This document shows positions 1 through 8,548 of a stretch of 64,000 nt of DNA, piece after piece (position 1 is the stretch's first letter; every line of letters begins with the position of its first letter). The position numbers and the translations under genes were made by a program. Source of the DNA: Halopseudomonas salina. Lineage in GTDB: Bacteria; Pseudomonadota; Gammaproteobacteria; Pseudomonadales; Pseudomonadaceae. The DNA lies in the NCBI RefSeq assembly GCF_008641105.1, contig NZ_VTTI01000003.1, positions 270,981 to 334,980 of the forward strand, written 5' to 3'. A model generated the notes under the pieces. It saw only the letters and a program-made list of their open reading frames with translations. It did no database searches and was not told the origin of the DNA.

Positions 1-1
1 G

Positions 2-370
2 GTGATTGAGACGATCGGCGATAGCCAGACCCTGGTTCTGGCCCTCATTGCTATTTCGTTTTTCGTGGGCTGCATGTTTGTTGACCCAATCGTTGTCATA
101 TTGATTCTTACACCTCTGTTCAAGCCTGCGGTAGAAGTCGCAGGTCTGGACCCCATCCACGTCGGCGTTATTGTCACCCTGCAGGCCGCAATCGGATCGG
201 CAACACCACCCTTTGGCTGTGACATCTTTACCGCAATGGCAGTATTTCGCAGACCCTATTTCGATGTCATCAAGGGCACGCCACCCTTTATTCTGATCCT
301 GCTCCTGGCGACAGTGCTGCTGATCATGTTCCCCTCCATATCCCTCTGGCTACCCTCTCTGGCAGGCTGA
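2..370 (+). CDS. dctM: TRAP transporter large permease, C-terminal end (partial)
   Basis: The frame is open to the left edge, so the 5' part lies outside the window and the GTG at position 2 is internal. The 122 residues visible are very hydrophobic, with about three membrane segments and a loop (GSATPPFGCDIF) typical of the end of DctM, the large membrane subunit of tripartite sodium-coupled dicarboxylate-type transporters. The small subunit and binding protein would be expected upstream. The family is clear; the substrate cannot be told from this fragment. A hairpin at 378-399 follows the stop codon. Confidence 0.85.
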   Translation: MIETIGDSQTLVLALIAISFFVGCMFVDPIVVILILTPLFKPAVEVAGLDPIHVGVIVTLQAAIGSATPPFGCDIFTAMAVFRRPYFDVIKGTPPFILILLLATVLLIMFPSISLWLPSLAG

Positions 371-377
371 CGCGGTG

Positions 378-399
378 GCGACCGGTTTTAATCGGTCGC
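378..399 (+). terminator. hairpin downstream of dctM
   Basis: A perfect 7-bp stem (GCGACCG with CGGTCGC) encloses an 8-nt loop, starting 8 nt after the dctM stop. It lacks a clear T-run, so it may be a weak or Rho-assisted terminator or an RNA-stabilising hairpin. Confidence 0.4.
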
Positions 400-446
400 T
401 CCTGCCGTGTAGGCGGTTTGTACCGGAAAAATGGCAGAATAAGCAT

Positions 447-473
447 TCATTCAAGAGCGCAATTGGCCGATAA
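447..473 (+). promoter_or_regulatory. candidate FliA (sigma-28) promoter of the chemoreceptor gene
   Basis: The -10 element GCCGATAA at 466-473 matches the flagellar sigma-28 consensus exactly. With the standard 11-nt gap the -35 element is TCATTCAA (447-454), which matches the consensus only at its first bases (TCA). It lies about 100 nt upstream of a methyl-accepting chemotaxis gene, the class of gene FliA normally transcribes. Confidence 0.6.
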
Positions 474-573
474 CCCTTACACGGAGTAGTCCTTGAGACC
501 TTATACTCCCCAAAGGCTGCCGGCACAGGCAGCCATATAACAATAATGCTTGCATAACTGCGCAGAGGAACAC

Positions 574-2292
574 ATGAACAGTACAGCTGCCTCGAGCAAG
601 GAGCACACGAACTGTGCCGCCCCAGCCTCCCCCCCGATACCCCCCGCGGTCCCATTAGTGGCCCTGATGATTTGCCAAGTGTTCTTTATCGCCACACTAC
701 TGTCACAGACCTCCGGCCTGTTATTCGGGCTGAGTCTGGTGCTGGCCCCCGTGGCCCTGCTTCTGGCATGGCAGACGCGGGGCGCCATGTCCGATAACAG
801 CCCGGTGCTTCAACGTTTGCAATCAATCAATGGCGAAACGCTCGATCTGTCTGCCCGCGACCCTGCAAGCACCGGCTCCCACACTGGCTTGAATCAGGTC
901 GATGAGCTTGCCGGGCGGTTGCGCGACATGATGATCAACTTCCAGCAACAGTGTCTGCGCATAGCCTTCACTTCTGCACAAAGCCGCCTGCTGGCTGACC
1001 AGGCTGCAACGGACGCAAAGAAACAACAGGACTTGTCCGAACTGGTCTTTCAAGCTTCGGAACAAACCACCAGCGCACTGCAGGACGTTTCCAGCCGCGC
1101 ATCGGACATCACCCGCATGAACAGCAGCAACCTGGACGTGGCACGCGAGTCCAGCGAACAGCTCGGGACAGCTCGGGATCAGATGCTGCAGATCAGCCAG
1201 TCCATGTCCGGCTTCAAAGACAACATCACCGCCCTGGACAATACCTCCGGCCAGATACGACAGATTCTCAAGACCGTGCAGGATTTTTCCGCCCAGACCA
1301 ATATGCTGGCCCTGAATGCCGCTATCGAAGCCGCCCGTGCCGGCGAGCAGGGCCGGGGCTTTGCCGTGGTGGCTGATGAGGTACGCAACCTGTCGATAAA
1401 GGTGGGCAGTGCCGCGGATCAGATTGGACAGCTAATGGAACAGATGTTGACTGCGATGTCTGGTGCCGACAAGCAGACCCAAAGTATGCAGGAACAGTCT
1501 GACAATGCTGGCAATGCCGTCAGCACCGCGGCCGAGCAGTTCGAGAAAATGGTGTGCGATTTCCAGAAAGCCAATGACGACCTTCTGATGGTCAGCAGCG
1601 CGCTTGAACAACTGACGGTGACCAACAGCGAAACCCACGAGCATGGCAGTGCTATTCGCGATCTCAGCCTGACCATCAGCCGGCGTATGGCTGATAGCCT
1701 GGCCCAGACCGATACCCAGCGGGAAAATACCAATCAGATTCTGCAGGAGCTGTGCCGTTTCCATCTCGGACAGGGCAACCTTGAGGCGGCCACTGACAAG
1801 CTGATGGGACGCCGTCACATCATCGAGAGCGAACTGGAAGACCTGCAGAATAAAGGAGTGAATGTATTTGACCGGCATTACACGCCAATTTCCGGTACCA
1901 ATCCGCCCAAACACGACGTGAGCTGGGCGGATGCCTACCGCAAGCGCGTGCAACCACTGCTGGATGAATGGGACTCACAGGGACAGGACGGTGTTATCTA
2001 CATGGTACCTGTAGATGATCATGGCTATCTGGGCGCCAGCCGGACTGTAACCTCCCAGGCGCCGACTGGCGACCCCAGGGTAGATGCCGCCAAGAGCATG
2101 CACAAACGCTTCGTGGTAGCCAAGGGCTGGGAGCTGGACAACCTCAACAGCTGCAAACGCATCGGCATGGGCAGCTTCGTCCTGCCCGGCAGTACTACCA
2201 TCGTATTCGTGCTCTATGTTCCGCTGGTGGTCGGTGGCCGGCGCTGGGGCACACTGAGCGCAGGTATCCTGCCCCAGGCGTTGGGCGTCTGA
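574..2292 (+). CDS. methyl-accepting chemotaxis protein with C-terminal sensory-like domain
   Basis: This is a 572-residue chemoreceptor that should signal through CheW/CheA to the flagellar motor. Residues about 25-67 form two close membrane segments with almost no periplasmic loop. The cytoplasmic signalling helices follow, with the conserved tip [15 protein letters not shown] near residue 245. No HAMP domain is evident. After the signalling domain come about 150 residues (from about 425) of soluble sequence including TGDPRVDA and [10 protein letters not shown], resembling the Cache/PAS-like C-terminal domain of some MCPs, so the stimulus is probably sensed inside the cell. The ATG at 574 is chosen over a TTG at 550 because AGAGGA stands 5 nt before it. 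Ligand unknown. Confidence 0.9.
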   Translation: MNSTAASSKEHTNCAAPASPPIPPAVPLVALMICQVFFIATLLSQTSGLLFGLSLVLAPVALLLAWQTRGAMSDNSPVLQRLQSINGETLDLSARDPASTGSHTGLNQVDELAGRLRDMMINFQQQCLRIAFTSAQSRLLADQAATDAKKQQDLSELVFQASEQTTSALQDVSSRASDITRMNSSNLDVARESSEQLGTARDQMLQISQSMSGFKDNITALDNTSGQIRQILKTVQDFSAQTNMLALNAAIEAARAGEQGRGFAVVADEVRNLSIKVGSAADQIGQLMEQMLTAMSGADKQTQSMQEQSDNAGNAVSTAAEQFEKMVCDFQKANDDLLMVSSALEQLTVTNSETHEHGSAIRDLSLTISRRMADSLAQTDTQRENTNQILQELCRFHLGQGNLEAATDKLMGRRHIIESELEDLQNKGVNVFDRHYTPISGTNPPKHDVSWADAYRKRVQPLLDEWDSQGQDGVIYMVPVDDHGYLGASRTVTSQAPTGDPRVDAAKSMHKRFVVAKGWELDNLNSCKRIGMGSFVLPGSTTIVFVLYVPLVVGGRRWGTLSAGILPQALGV

Positions 2293-2303
2293 AGAAGGCC
2301 TCG

Positions 2304-2331
2304 CCGCCTGCGCGTCAGCGTAGGCGGTTTT
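2304..2331 (+). terminator. Rho-independent terminator of the chemoreceptor gene
   Basis: CCGCCTGCG pairs with CGTAGGCGG (9 bp, one G-T) around a 6-nt loop, followed by TTTTCC. The hairpin includes the last codons of the convergent hydrolase gene, so the two 3' ends are interlocked. Confidence 0.65.
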
Positions 2332-2950
2332 CCAAAAACTCGAGCACCGCACTGGCAGCCTGACCAATCATCACGGACTGATCATTCCCGCTTTTTTTCA
2401 GCGGCTGGAAATCATGGTCTGCCGTATCAAGCCAATGCAGCGCTACTGTCGGAGCAAGCGCGTAACCTGACACTTGCGGGGGCTTGCCAAACGGGTCACG
2501 CGTACCCTGAACAATCAGTGCCGGCGTGACTAGCGTCAACAGATGATCCACACGTGTTTTCTCGGGCTTGCCGGGTGGATGGAAAGGATAACCGAAACAC
2601 ACCAGACCGGCCGCACCCAGCTCATCAGCGAGCATACTCGCGACCCGTCCCCCCATGGACTTGCCGCCAATCAGCAGCGGCCCTGTATGGCCCGCCTGAA
2701 ACTCCCTCCACTGCTCGCGAAAGCTCTCGAGCAACCGCGGCATGGGGTTAGGCGGAGAACGCTTGCCTGAGAGTCGCCGGGAGTGCATGTAGGGGAATTC
2801 GAAGCGCGCCACATCCACGCCACAGCTATTGAGCGCCATGACCATCTGTTGCATGAAGGCACTGTCCATTGGCGCGCCCGCTCCGTGGGCCAACAGCAGT
2901 GTGGCGCGACGTGAACTGCGAGTTGAGGTATTGATAATCAGATGACTCAT
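2315..2950 (-). CDS. alpha/beta hydrolase (KANL3/Tex30-like)
   Basis: The 211-residue protein carries an early LLLAHGAGAP segment (oxyanion region), the nucleophile elbow GGKSMGGR near residue 95, a GTRDPFG acid-loop region and a late DHDF histidine motif. These fit a small alpha/beta hydrolase of the dienelactone hydrolase/KANL3-Tex30 type, a cytoplasmic protein with no signal peptide. The substrate is unknown. The gene is alone on its strand, converging with the chemoreceptor gene, and diverges from the cytochrome oxidase operon across a 366-bp region. Confidence 0.85.
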   Translation of the reverse strand: MSHLIINTSTRSSRRATLLLAHGAGAPMDSAFMQQMVMALNSCGVDVARFEFPYMHSRRLSGKRSPPNPMPRLLESFREQWREFQAGHTGPLLIGGKSMGGRVASMLADELGAAGLVCFGYPFHPPGKPEKTRVDHLLTLVTPALIVQGTRDPFGKPPQVSGYALAPTVALHWLDTADHDFQPLKKSGNDQSVMIGQAASAVLEFLENRLR

Positions 2951-3316
2951 GTCAGAAACACTGCATGGCTGTGCGACAAGATGCCACGGTCTCTTTGGGG
3001 GTATTTACTTCACATATCATCATATGGCCACTAAGCTTCAACTAGCCCTCTCCCCGTCTGCCGTACCGGGATGGATGGAAAGGGGCCGACCATACAACTA
3101 TATATCCGCGTCGGTTACCAGTCTTGCGCAATGCAGCCAGATGTAGAGCTTGGGAATTCATCGTTATAGCAATCCGACACAGAGTCTGTAATGGCCGGCC
3201 AGAGCGGTCCCAACCTGTCGTAACCTTGACCTGTGTCATTGCAATGATAAGAGCCTTTGCTCATACTTGCCGCCGCTTCAGAACCCATAAACCCATTGCT
3301 ATCCGTGGAATCTCGC
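2951..3316. other. divergent intergenic region upstream of ccoN
   Basis: No convincing gene lies here; the short frames are not supported by codon pattern or ribosome binding sites. The region must hold the promoters of the hydrolase (minus) and of ccoN (plus). The only recognisable site is the Anr/Fnr-like box at 3226-3239. Confidence 0.6.
3226..3239 (+). promoter_or_regulatory. putative Anr (FNR-type) binding site of the ccoNOQP operon
   Basis: TTGAC-N4-GTCAT resembles the FNR/Anr consensus TTGAT-N4-ATCAA, with a good left half and a degenerate right half. It is 78 nt before the ccoN ATG, leaving room for a class II activated promoter. An anr gene lies about 9 kb downstream in this window, and cbb3 operons of Pseudomonas are known Anr targets. 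Confidence 0.5.
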
Positions 3317-4744
3317 ATGAGCACAGCTACCACTTCGACAGCCTATAACTACAAGGTAGTACGCCAGTTCGCCGTCATGACGGTTGTCTGGGGTATTGTT
3401 GGTATGGCCTTAGGTGTCCTACTTGCCGCCCAGCTAGTCTGGCCAGCCCTCAACTTTGATTTGCCCTGGACGAGCTTCGGCCGACTGAGGCCGCTGCACA
3501 CCAATGCGGTGATTTTCGCATTTGGTGGCTGCGCGCTGATGGGCACCTCGCTTTATATTGTCCAGCGCACCTCGCAGGCCAGATTGATGTCTGACGCCTT
3601 GGGCGCTTTTGTGTTCTGGGGTTGGCAGGCAGTCATCGTACTTGCAGCAATTACGCTGCCCTTGGGCTTCACATCGACCAAGGAATACGCAGAGCTCGAG
3701 TGGCCGATCGACATTCTGATTGCCATTGTGTGGGTCTCCTACGCACTGCTGTTCTTCGGAACAGTCATGAAGCGCAAGATGAAGCACATCTACGTAGGCA
3801 ACTGGTTCTTCGGCGCCTTCATCATTACTGTAGCTGTGTTGCACATCGTCAACAGCATGGCCATGCCGGTCAGCCTGTTCAAATCCTACTCTATGTACTC
3901 GGGTGCGACGGATGCGATGATCCAGTGGTGGTACGGGCACAACGCAGTGGGCTTCTACCTGACTGCGGGCTTCCTGGGCATGATGTATTACTTCGTACCC
4001 AAGCAGGCCAACCGTCCGATCTACTCCTACCGCCTGTCGATTGTGCATTTCTGGGCATTGATCGCGATCTATATCTGGGCCGGTCCTCACCACCTGCATT
4101 ACACCGCGCTGCCTGACTGGGCGCAGTCCCTGGGCATGGTGATGTCCCTGATCCTGCTGGCTCCCAGCTGGGGCGGCATGATCAACGGCATGATGACCCT
4201 CTCCGGTGCCTGGCACAAACTGCGTACCGATCCGATCCTGCGCTTCCTGGTTGTCTCCCTGGCGTTCTACGGCATGTCCACCTTTGAAGGCCCGATGATG
4301 GCCATCAAGACAGTGAACGCATTGTCGCACTACACGGATTGGACTATTGGCCACGTGCACGCCGGTGCTCTGGGCTGGGTTGCGATGATTTCCATCGGCG
4401 CCATGTACCACATGATACCCAAGGTCTTTGGCCGCGATGAAATGCACAGTGTTGGACTCATCAACGTGCACTTCTGGCTCGCTACCGTAGGTACCGTGCT
4501 GTACATCGTCTCCATGTGGGTTAACGGCATCACCCAAGGCTTGATGTGGCGCGCAGTCAACGTCGACGGCACCCTGACGTACAGCTTTGTCGAAGCACTG
4601 GAAGCCAGCCACCCGGGCTACATTGTCCGCATGATCGGCGGCCTATTCTTCCTGACCGGCATGTTGCTGATGGCATATAACGTCTGGCGCACCATTCGCG
4701 CACACCAGCCGGCTGAAGCACAAGCCGCTGCGCAAATGGTCTGA
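3317..4744 (+). CDS. ccoN: cbb3-type cytochrome c oxidase subunit I
   Basis: The 475-residue catalytic subunit of the high-affinity cbb3 oxidase reduces oxygen to water at a haem b3-CuB centre in the inner membrane. About twelve membrane segments are visible, with metal-binding histidine motifs such as [26 protein letters not shown] and [10 protein letters not shown]. The start [18 protein letters not shown] matches Pseudomonas CcoN, so the ATG at 3317 is preferred to an in-frame start at 3257. It opens the ccoNOQP operon, with ccoO 11 nt downstream. Confidence 0.97.
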   Translation: MSTATTSTAYNYKVVRQFAVMTVVWGIVGMALGVLLAAQLVWPALNFDLPWTSFGRLRPLHTNAVIFAFGGCALMGTSLYIVQRTSQARLMSDALGAFVFWGWQAVIVLAAITLPLGFTSTKEYAELEWPIDILIAIVWVSYALLFFGTVMKRKMKHIYVGNWFFGAFIITVAVLHIVNSMAMPVSLFKSYSMYSGATDAMIQWWYGHNAVGFYLTAGFLGMMYYFVPKQANRPIYSYRLSIVHFWALIAIYIWAGPHHLHYTALPDWAQSLGMVMSLILLAPSWGGMINGMMTLSGAWHKLRTDPILRFLVVSLAFYGMSTFEGPMMAIKTVNALSHYTDWTIGHVHAGALGWVAMISIGAMYHMIPKVFGRDEMHSVGLINVHFWLATVGTVLYIVSMWVNGITQGLMWRAVNVDGTLTYSFVEALEASHPGYIVRMIGGLFFLTGMLLMAYNVWRTIRAHQPAEAQAAAQMV

Positions 4745-4755
4745 GGAGCATATCG

Positions 4756-5364
4756 ATGAAGCATGAATTAGTAGAAAAGAACCTGGGGCTGCTGGTTGTG
4801 CTGATCGTGATTGCGATCAGCTTCGGTGGTCTGACTCAGATCGTTCCACTGTTTTTCCAGCAGGAGACGACACAGCCAATTGAAGGTCTGCGGCCCTATA
4901 CCGCGCTGGAGCTGGAAGGTCGTGACATTTACATTCGCGAAGGCTGTGTAGGTTGCCACTCGCAGATGGTCCGCCCCTTCCGCTCGGAAACCGAACGCTA
5001 CGGCCACTATTCGGTAGCTGGTGAAAGCGTCTGGGAACATCCCTTTCTTTGGGGTTCCAAGCGTACTGGTCCAGATCTGGCCCGTGTCGGTCAGCGCTAC
5101 TCTGACGACTGGCACCGCGCTCACCTGATCAACCCGCGTGATGTAGTTCCGGAATCAAAGATGCCGGCCTACCCGTGGCTACAGGAGAACGTCCTGGATG
5201 GTGATGACACAGCTGCCAAGTTGCGTGCCATGCAACGCCTGGGTGTTCCTTACACTGACGAGGATATTGCCGGCGCTGCCGAGATGGTGCGTGGCGTGCC
5301 TGAGATGGACGCGCTGATTGCCTACTTGCAGCACTTGGGCACCGTTCTCTCGGATCGTCGGTAA
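4756..5364 (+). CDS. ccoO: cbb3-type cytochrome c oxidase subunit II (mono-haem)
   Basis: The 202-residue membrane-anchored c-type cytochrome passes electrons to CcoN. One N-terminal membrane segment (residues about 11-34) anchors a periplasmic domain with a single haem motif CVGCH at 64-68. The conserved [18 protein letters not shown] stretch precedes the haem site, and a methionine ligand is likely within [15 protein letters not shown] stands 7 nt before the ATG. The length is normal for CcoO. Confidence 0.97.
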   Translation: MKHELVEKNLGLLVVLIVIAISFGGLTQIVPLFFQQETTQPIEGLRPYTALELEGRDIYIREGCVGCHSQMVRPFRSETERYGHYSVAGESVWEHPFLWGSKRTGPDLARVGQRYSDDWHRAHLINPRDVVPESKMPAYPWLQENVLDGDDTAAKLRAMQRLGVPYTDEDIAGAAEMVRGVPEMDALIAYLQHLGTVLSDRR

Positions 5365-5369
5365 CTATT

Positions 5370-5579
5370 ATGGATATCAACACTTTGCGCGGTATTGCCA
5401 CCATCCTAGCGATGCTGGCGTTTATCGGTATCACCGTATGGGCCTACAGCTCCTACAAGAAAAAGGATTTCGACGAGGCAGCCCTGCTGCCCTTCGCCGA
5501 CGAGCCTGATGAAGCCGAAAAGCCTTATAACGAAAAAAAGCCCAGTGAGAAGAACGACGCTAGGAGTAGCAAGCAATGA
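5370..5579 (+). CDS. ccoQ: cbb3 oxidase subunit CcoQ/FixQ
   Basis: This 69-residue protein has one membrane helix (about residues 8-25) and a charged, lysine- and glutamate-rich cytoplasmic tail. CcoQ stabilises the cbb3 complex. It starts 5 nt after ccoO, and its stop overlaps the ccoP start (ATGA), indicating translational coupling. The short length is normal for the family. Confidence 0.93.
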   Translation: MDINTLRGIATILAMLAFIGITVWAYSSYKKKDFDEAALLPFADEPDEAEKPYNEKKPSEKNDARSSKQ

Positions 5580-6475
5580 GTAATTTCTGGAGCGGATACA
5601 TCATTGTCCTCACCCTGATCATGCTGGGCCTTACGTTGTGGCTGATGTTCGCCACACGCAAGGGCCAGCGACCGGAGGAGACGGAAGAAACGCTCGGCCA
5701 CTCGTTCGATGGCATCGAGGAGTATGACAACCCCCTGCCCCGGTGGTGGTTCATGCTGTTCCTGGCGACGATCGTGTTCAGCGTTATCTATCTGATTCTC
5801 TATCCTGGTCTGGGTAAGTTTCCCGGAGTGCTGGGCTGGACCCAGGTAGGTCAGTACGAAGAGGAAGTTGCCGACGCCCGCGAACAGTTTGCTCCGATCT
5901 TTGCAAACTATGCGGACATGACTGTAGAGCAGGTCGCTCAGGACCAGGACGCACTGCGAATCGGTCAGCGGTTGTACGCCATCAACTGCTCGGTATGTCA
6001 TGGCTCGGATGCGCGCGGCGCATACGGCTTTCCGAACCTGACTGATAACGAGTGGATCTGGGGCGGTACGCCGGACCAGATCAGAACCACTCTGAACCAG
6101 GGACGGCAGGCTGCAATGCCCGCCTGGTTAGCGATCATCGGCGATGATGGTGTACGCAGCACAGCCGCTTATGTACGCGAAATGGCAGGTCTGGAGACGG
6201 ACGGCGTTGACACCACCCTGGGTGCACAGGTGTTCAATACCAATTGCGTGGCCTGTCATGGTCCTGAAGGCAAGGGCAACGCATTGATTGGCTCACCAAA
6301 CCTCACAGATGATGTCTGGTTGTATGGCTCCAGCATGCTGCAGATTCAGCAGACCCTGCGTTATGGCCGTAACGGTAATATGCCTTCCCAGGCCCACCTG
6401 GGTGAGGACAAGATCCACATGCTTACCGCTTATGTTTACAGCCTCTCCCAGGGTGATAACGAAGCCGAGCAGTAA
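5576..6475 (+). CDS. ccoP: cbb3-type cytochrome c oxidase subunit III (di-haem)
   Basis: The 299-residue protein has two membrane helices (about 7-26 and 57-76) followed by two periplasmic cytochrome c domains with haem motifs CSVCH at 138-142 and CVACH at 224-228. It receives electrons from soluble or membrane cytochrome c and passes them to CcoO. Both haem sites are intact. It closes the structural part of the operon; a GC-rich hairpin (6559-6580) separates it from ccoG. Confidence 0.97.
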   Translation: MSNFWSGYIIVLTLIMLGLTLWLMFATRKGQRPEETEETLGHSFDGIEEYDNPLPRWWFMLFLATIVFSVIYLILYPGLGKFPGVLGWTQVGQYEEEVADAREQFAPIFANYADMTVEQVAQDQDALRIGQRLYAINCSVCHGSDARGAYGFPNLTDNEWIWGGTPDQIRTTLNQGRQAAMPAWLAIIGDDGVRSTAAYVREMAGLETDGVDTTLGAQVFNTNCVACHGPEGKGNALIGSPNLTDDVWLYGSSMLQIQQTLRYGRNGNMPSQAHLGEDKIHMLTAYVYSLSQGDNEAEQ

Positions 6476-6558
6476 CAGAAAAAGCGCCTGCCGCGACGCC
6501 CTGTCGCATGGCGCAACCTGACCGGCCACACTACTCTTGCGTGGCCTAGTAAGACAGT

Positions 6559-6580
6559 CCCGGCCGGATTACCGGCCGGG
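6559..6580 (+). terminator. perfect hairpin between ccoP and ccoG
   Basis: A 9-bp perfect stem (CCCGGCCGG/CCGGCCGGG) closes an ATTA loop. No U-tract follows, so it may act as a partial terminator or as an mRNA 3'-end stabiliser that keeps structural-gene mRNA above assembly-gene mRNA. Confidence 0.5.
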
Positions 6581-6610
6581 CCCTTCCTGCACAGACCAGG
6601 ACAGATTCCC

Positions 6611-8023
6611 ATGAGCAAAAAGATCCCCGTCAAGAACGTCACCCCGGGTGATGCTCAAGCCGTTGAGTTGTACGCCAAGCGCGAGAAGATCCACCCGCGC
6701 TCCTATACAGGCCTGTTTCACAAGATACGCCTGCTGGGTGTCGGTTTTCTTTTCCTGCTCTACTTCGGTACCGCGTGGCTGCAATGGGGTGATCGCCAGG
6801 CAGTGCTGTTCGATCTGCCAGCACGCCAGTTCCACGTCTTCAGTGCTACCTTTCAGCCGGAAGACTTCTTCCTGCTGTCCTTTTTGCTGATTATCTGTGC
6901 CTTCGGTCTGTTCTTCATCACCGTCTTTGCCGGTCGCGTGTGGTGCGGGTACACCTGCCCGCAAACCGTCTGGACCTGGATTTTCATGTGGGCCGAAAAG
7001 GTCACCGAGGGTGAACGCAACGCGCGGATCAAGCTCGACAAGGCGCCGATGGACGCGAACAAGCTAGCGAGGCGTAGTGCCAAACATAGCATCTGGCTTG
7101 TGGTATCACTGGTTACCGCTCTAACCTTCGTGGGCTATTTCACCCCGATTCGCCAGCTGGTACCGGATACCTTTACCCTTGATATCGATGGCTGGACGCT
7201 GTTCTGGGTCTTCTTCTTCACCATGGCCACCTACATCAATGCTGGCTGGATGCGTGAACAGGTGTGCTTCTACATGTGCCCCTACGGCCGCTTCCAGAGT
7301 GTGATGTTCGACAAGGACACACTCATTATCGCCTATGATCCGCGGCGCGGCGAAGCACGTGGCGCGCGCAAGAAAGGCGTGGACCCGGCAGAGGAAGGTC
7401 TCGGTGACTGCATCGACTGCACCATGTGCGTCCAGGTCTGCCCGACGGGGATCGATATCCGTGACGGCCTGCAGTACGAGTGTATCGGCTGCGCCGCCTG
7501 CGTCGATGCCTGCGACGACATCATGGACAAGATGGATTACCCGCGCGGCCTGATCAGTTACACCACTGAGCACAACCTCAGCGGCGAGAAGACGCATATG
7601 CTGCGCCCTCGCCTGCTCGGTTACGGCGCGCTACTGGTAATCATGATGGGCCTGTTCGCAGCAACCGTCACCAGCCTGTCGAAAGTATCGCTAGACGTTG
7701 CGCGGGACCGGAACGTGCTGTTCCGCGAAGCCAATGGTGGCAATATAGAAAACGTTTACATCATCCGCATATTCAACAAGAGCCAGGAACCTCGCAGCTT
7801 CATGCTGTCCGTCGAAGGTCACCCCGAATTGCGCATGAATTTGCAGGCCGATCGCTTGAGCCTTGACGCCAACGAGCACCTGCAGCTGCCAGTCAACGTG
7901 CAGCTCGATCCACAATTCATGAGCAGCACCAATATGCCCGTTGAATTCAGGATCACCGCGGTAGACGACCCGGACATTACAGCCGAAGCGGAAAGCCGTT
8001 TCATGGGCCCCAGACTCAGGTAA
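6611..8023 (+). CDS. ccoG: cbb3 oxidase accessory iron-sulfur protein CcoG (RdxA/FixG)
   Basis: The 470-residue inner-membrane protein has about five hydrophobic segments, further cysteine pairs (CGYTCP, CFYMCP), and a ferredoxin-like region with CIDCTMCVQVCP and CIGCAACVDAC able to bind two 4Fe-4S clusters. The C-terminal third is an Ig-like periplasmic domain. CcoG reduces Cu(II) to Cu(I) for insertion into the cbb3 CuB site. It begins the assembly gene set ccoGHIS, 135 nt after ccoP. Confidence 0.95.
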   Translation: MSKKIPVKNVTPGDAQAVELYAKREKIHPRSYTGLFHKIRLLGVGFLFLLYFGTAWLQWGDRQAVLFDLPARQFHVFSATFQPEDFFLLSFLLIICAFGLFFITVFAGRVWCGYTCPQTVWTWIFMWAEKVTEGERNARIKLDKAPMDANKLARRSAKHSIWLVVSLVTALTFVGYFTPIRQLVPDTFTLDIDGWTLFWVFFFTMATYINAGWMREQVCFYMCPYGRFQSVMFDKDTLIIAYDPRRGEARGARKKGVDPAEEGLGDCIDCTMCVQVCPTGIDIRDGLQYECIGCAACVDACDDIMDKMDYPRGLISYTTEHNLSGEKTHMLRPRLLGYGALLVIMMGLFAATVTSLSKVSLDVARDRNVLFREANGGNIENVYIIRIFNKSQEPRSFMLSVEGHPELRMNLQADRLSLDANEHLQLPVNVQLDPQFMSSTNMPVEFRITAVDDPDITAEAESRFMGPRLR

Positions 8024-8029
8024 CACACT

Positions 8030-8545
8030 ATGCAAGATGATATTGACATCGCACCCTGGTATAAACAGTTCTGGCCGTGGTTTTTGATCGGCATCCTGGT
8101 CTTCGCGGTCGTGATCGGACTGGGATTGCTGTTCATCTCCATTGCATACCAGGACAGTATGGTGCGCGACAACTACTACAAGGAAGGTCGTGCGATAAAC
8201 ATGCATCTTGGCCGGGACAAGATGGCCAGCGATCTTGATTTGGCCGCTTCTTTCACCATCGACGAGATGACCGGCGAAGTCAGCCTGACACTGACAGGCG
8301 ATCTTCCGTCACAGCCGTCGGCCCTGCAGTTCGACCTGATTTCGCCCTCCCACGCTGACCGCGACAGGGTAATCGTGCTCAACAGAGTCGCCGAGAATGC
8401 ATACGCAGGCCAGATGCCCGAGCGTATCGAGGGTCGGCATTATGTTGACCTGAGTGACCCTGCGCGCCCCGGCGAGGCCGGCTGGAGATTGACTGACGAG
8501 GTCTTTCTGGCCAGCGACCGCACTTATCAGCTCGACACTAAATGA
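8030..8545 (+). CDS. ccoH: cbb3 oxidase assembly protein CcoH (FixH)
   Basis: The 171-residue protein has a single N-terminal membrane helix (about 12-38) and a periplasmic FixH domain with the DNYYKEGRAIN motif typical of the family. CcoH works with CcoI/CcoS in oxidase maturation. It starts 6 nt after ccoG and ends 3 nt before ccoI, so it is translated from the same message. Confidence 0.93.
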   Translation: MQDDIDIAPWYKQFWPWFLIGILVFAVVIGLGLLFISIAYQDSMVRDNYYKEGRAINMHLGRDKMASDLDLAASFTIDEMTGEVSLTLTGDLPSQPSALQFDLISPSHADRDRVIVLNRVAENAYAGQMPERIEGRHYVDLSDPARPGEAGWRLTDEVFLASDRTYQLDTK

Positions 8546-8548
8546 TCC

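Noticed and set aside
3434..4612. 392-codon minus-strand frame opposite ccoN
   Set aside because: It is a codon-bias shadow of ccoN: rich in His, Gln and Asp with no recognisable domain.
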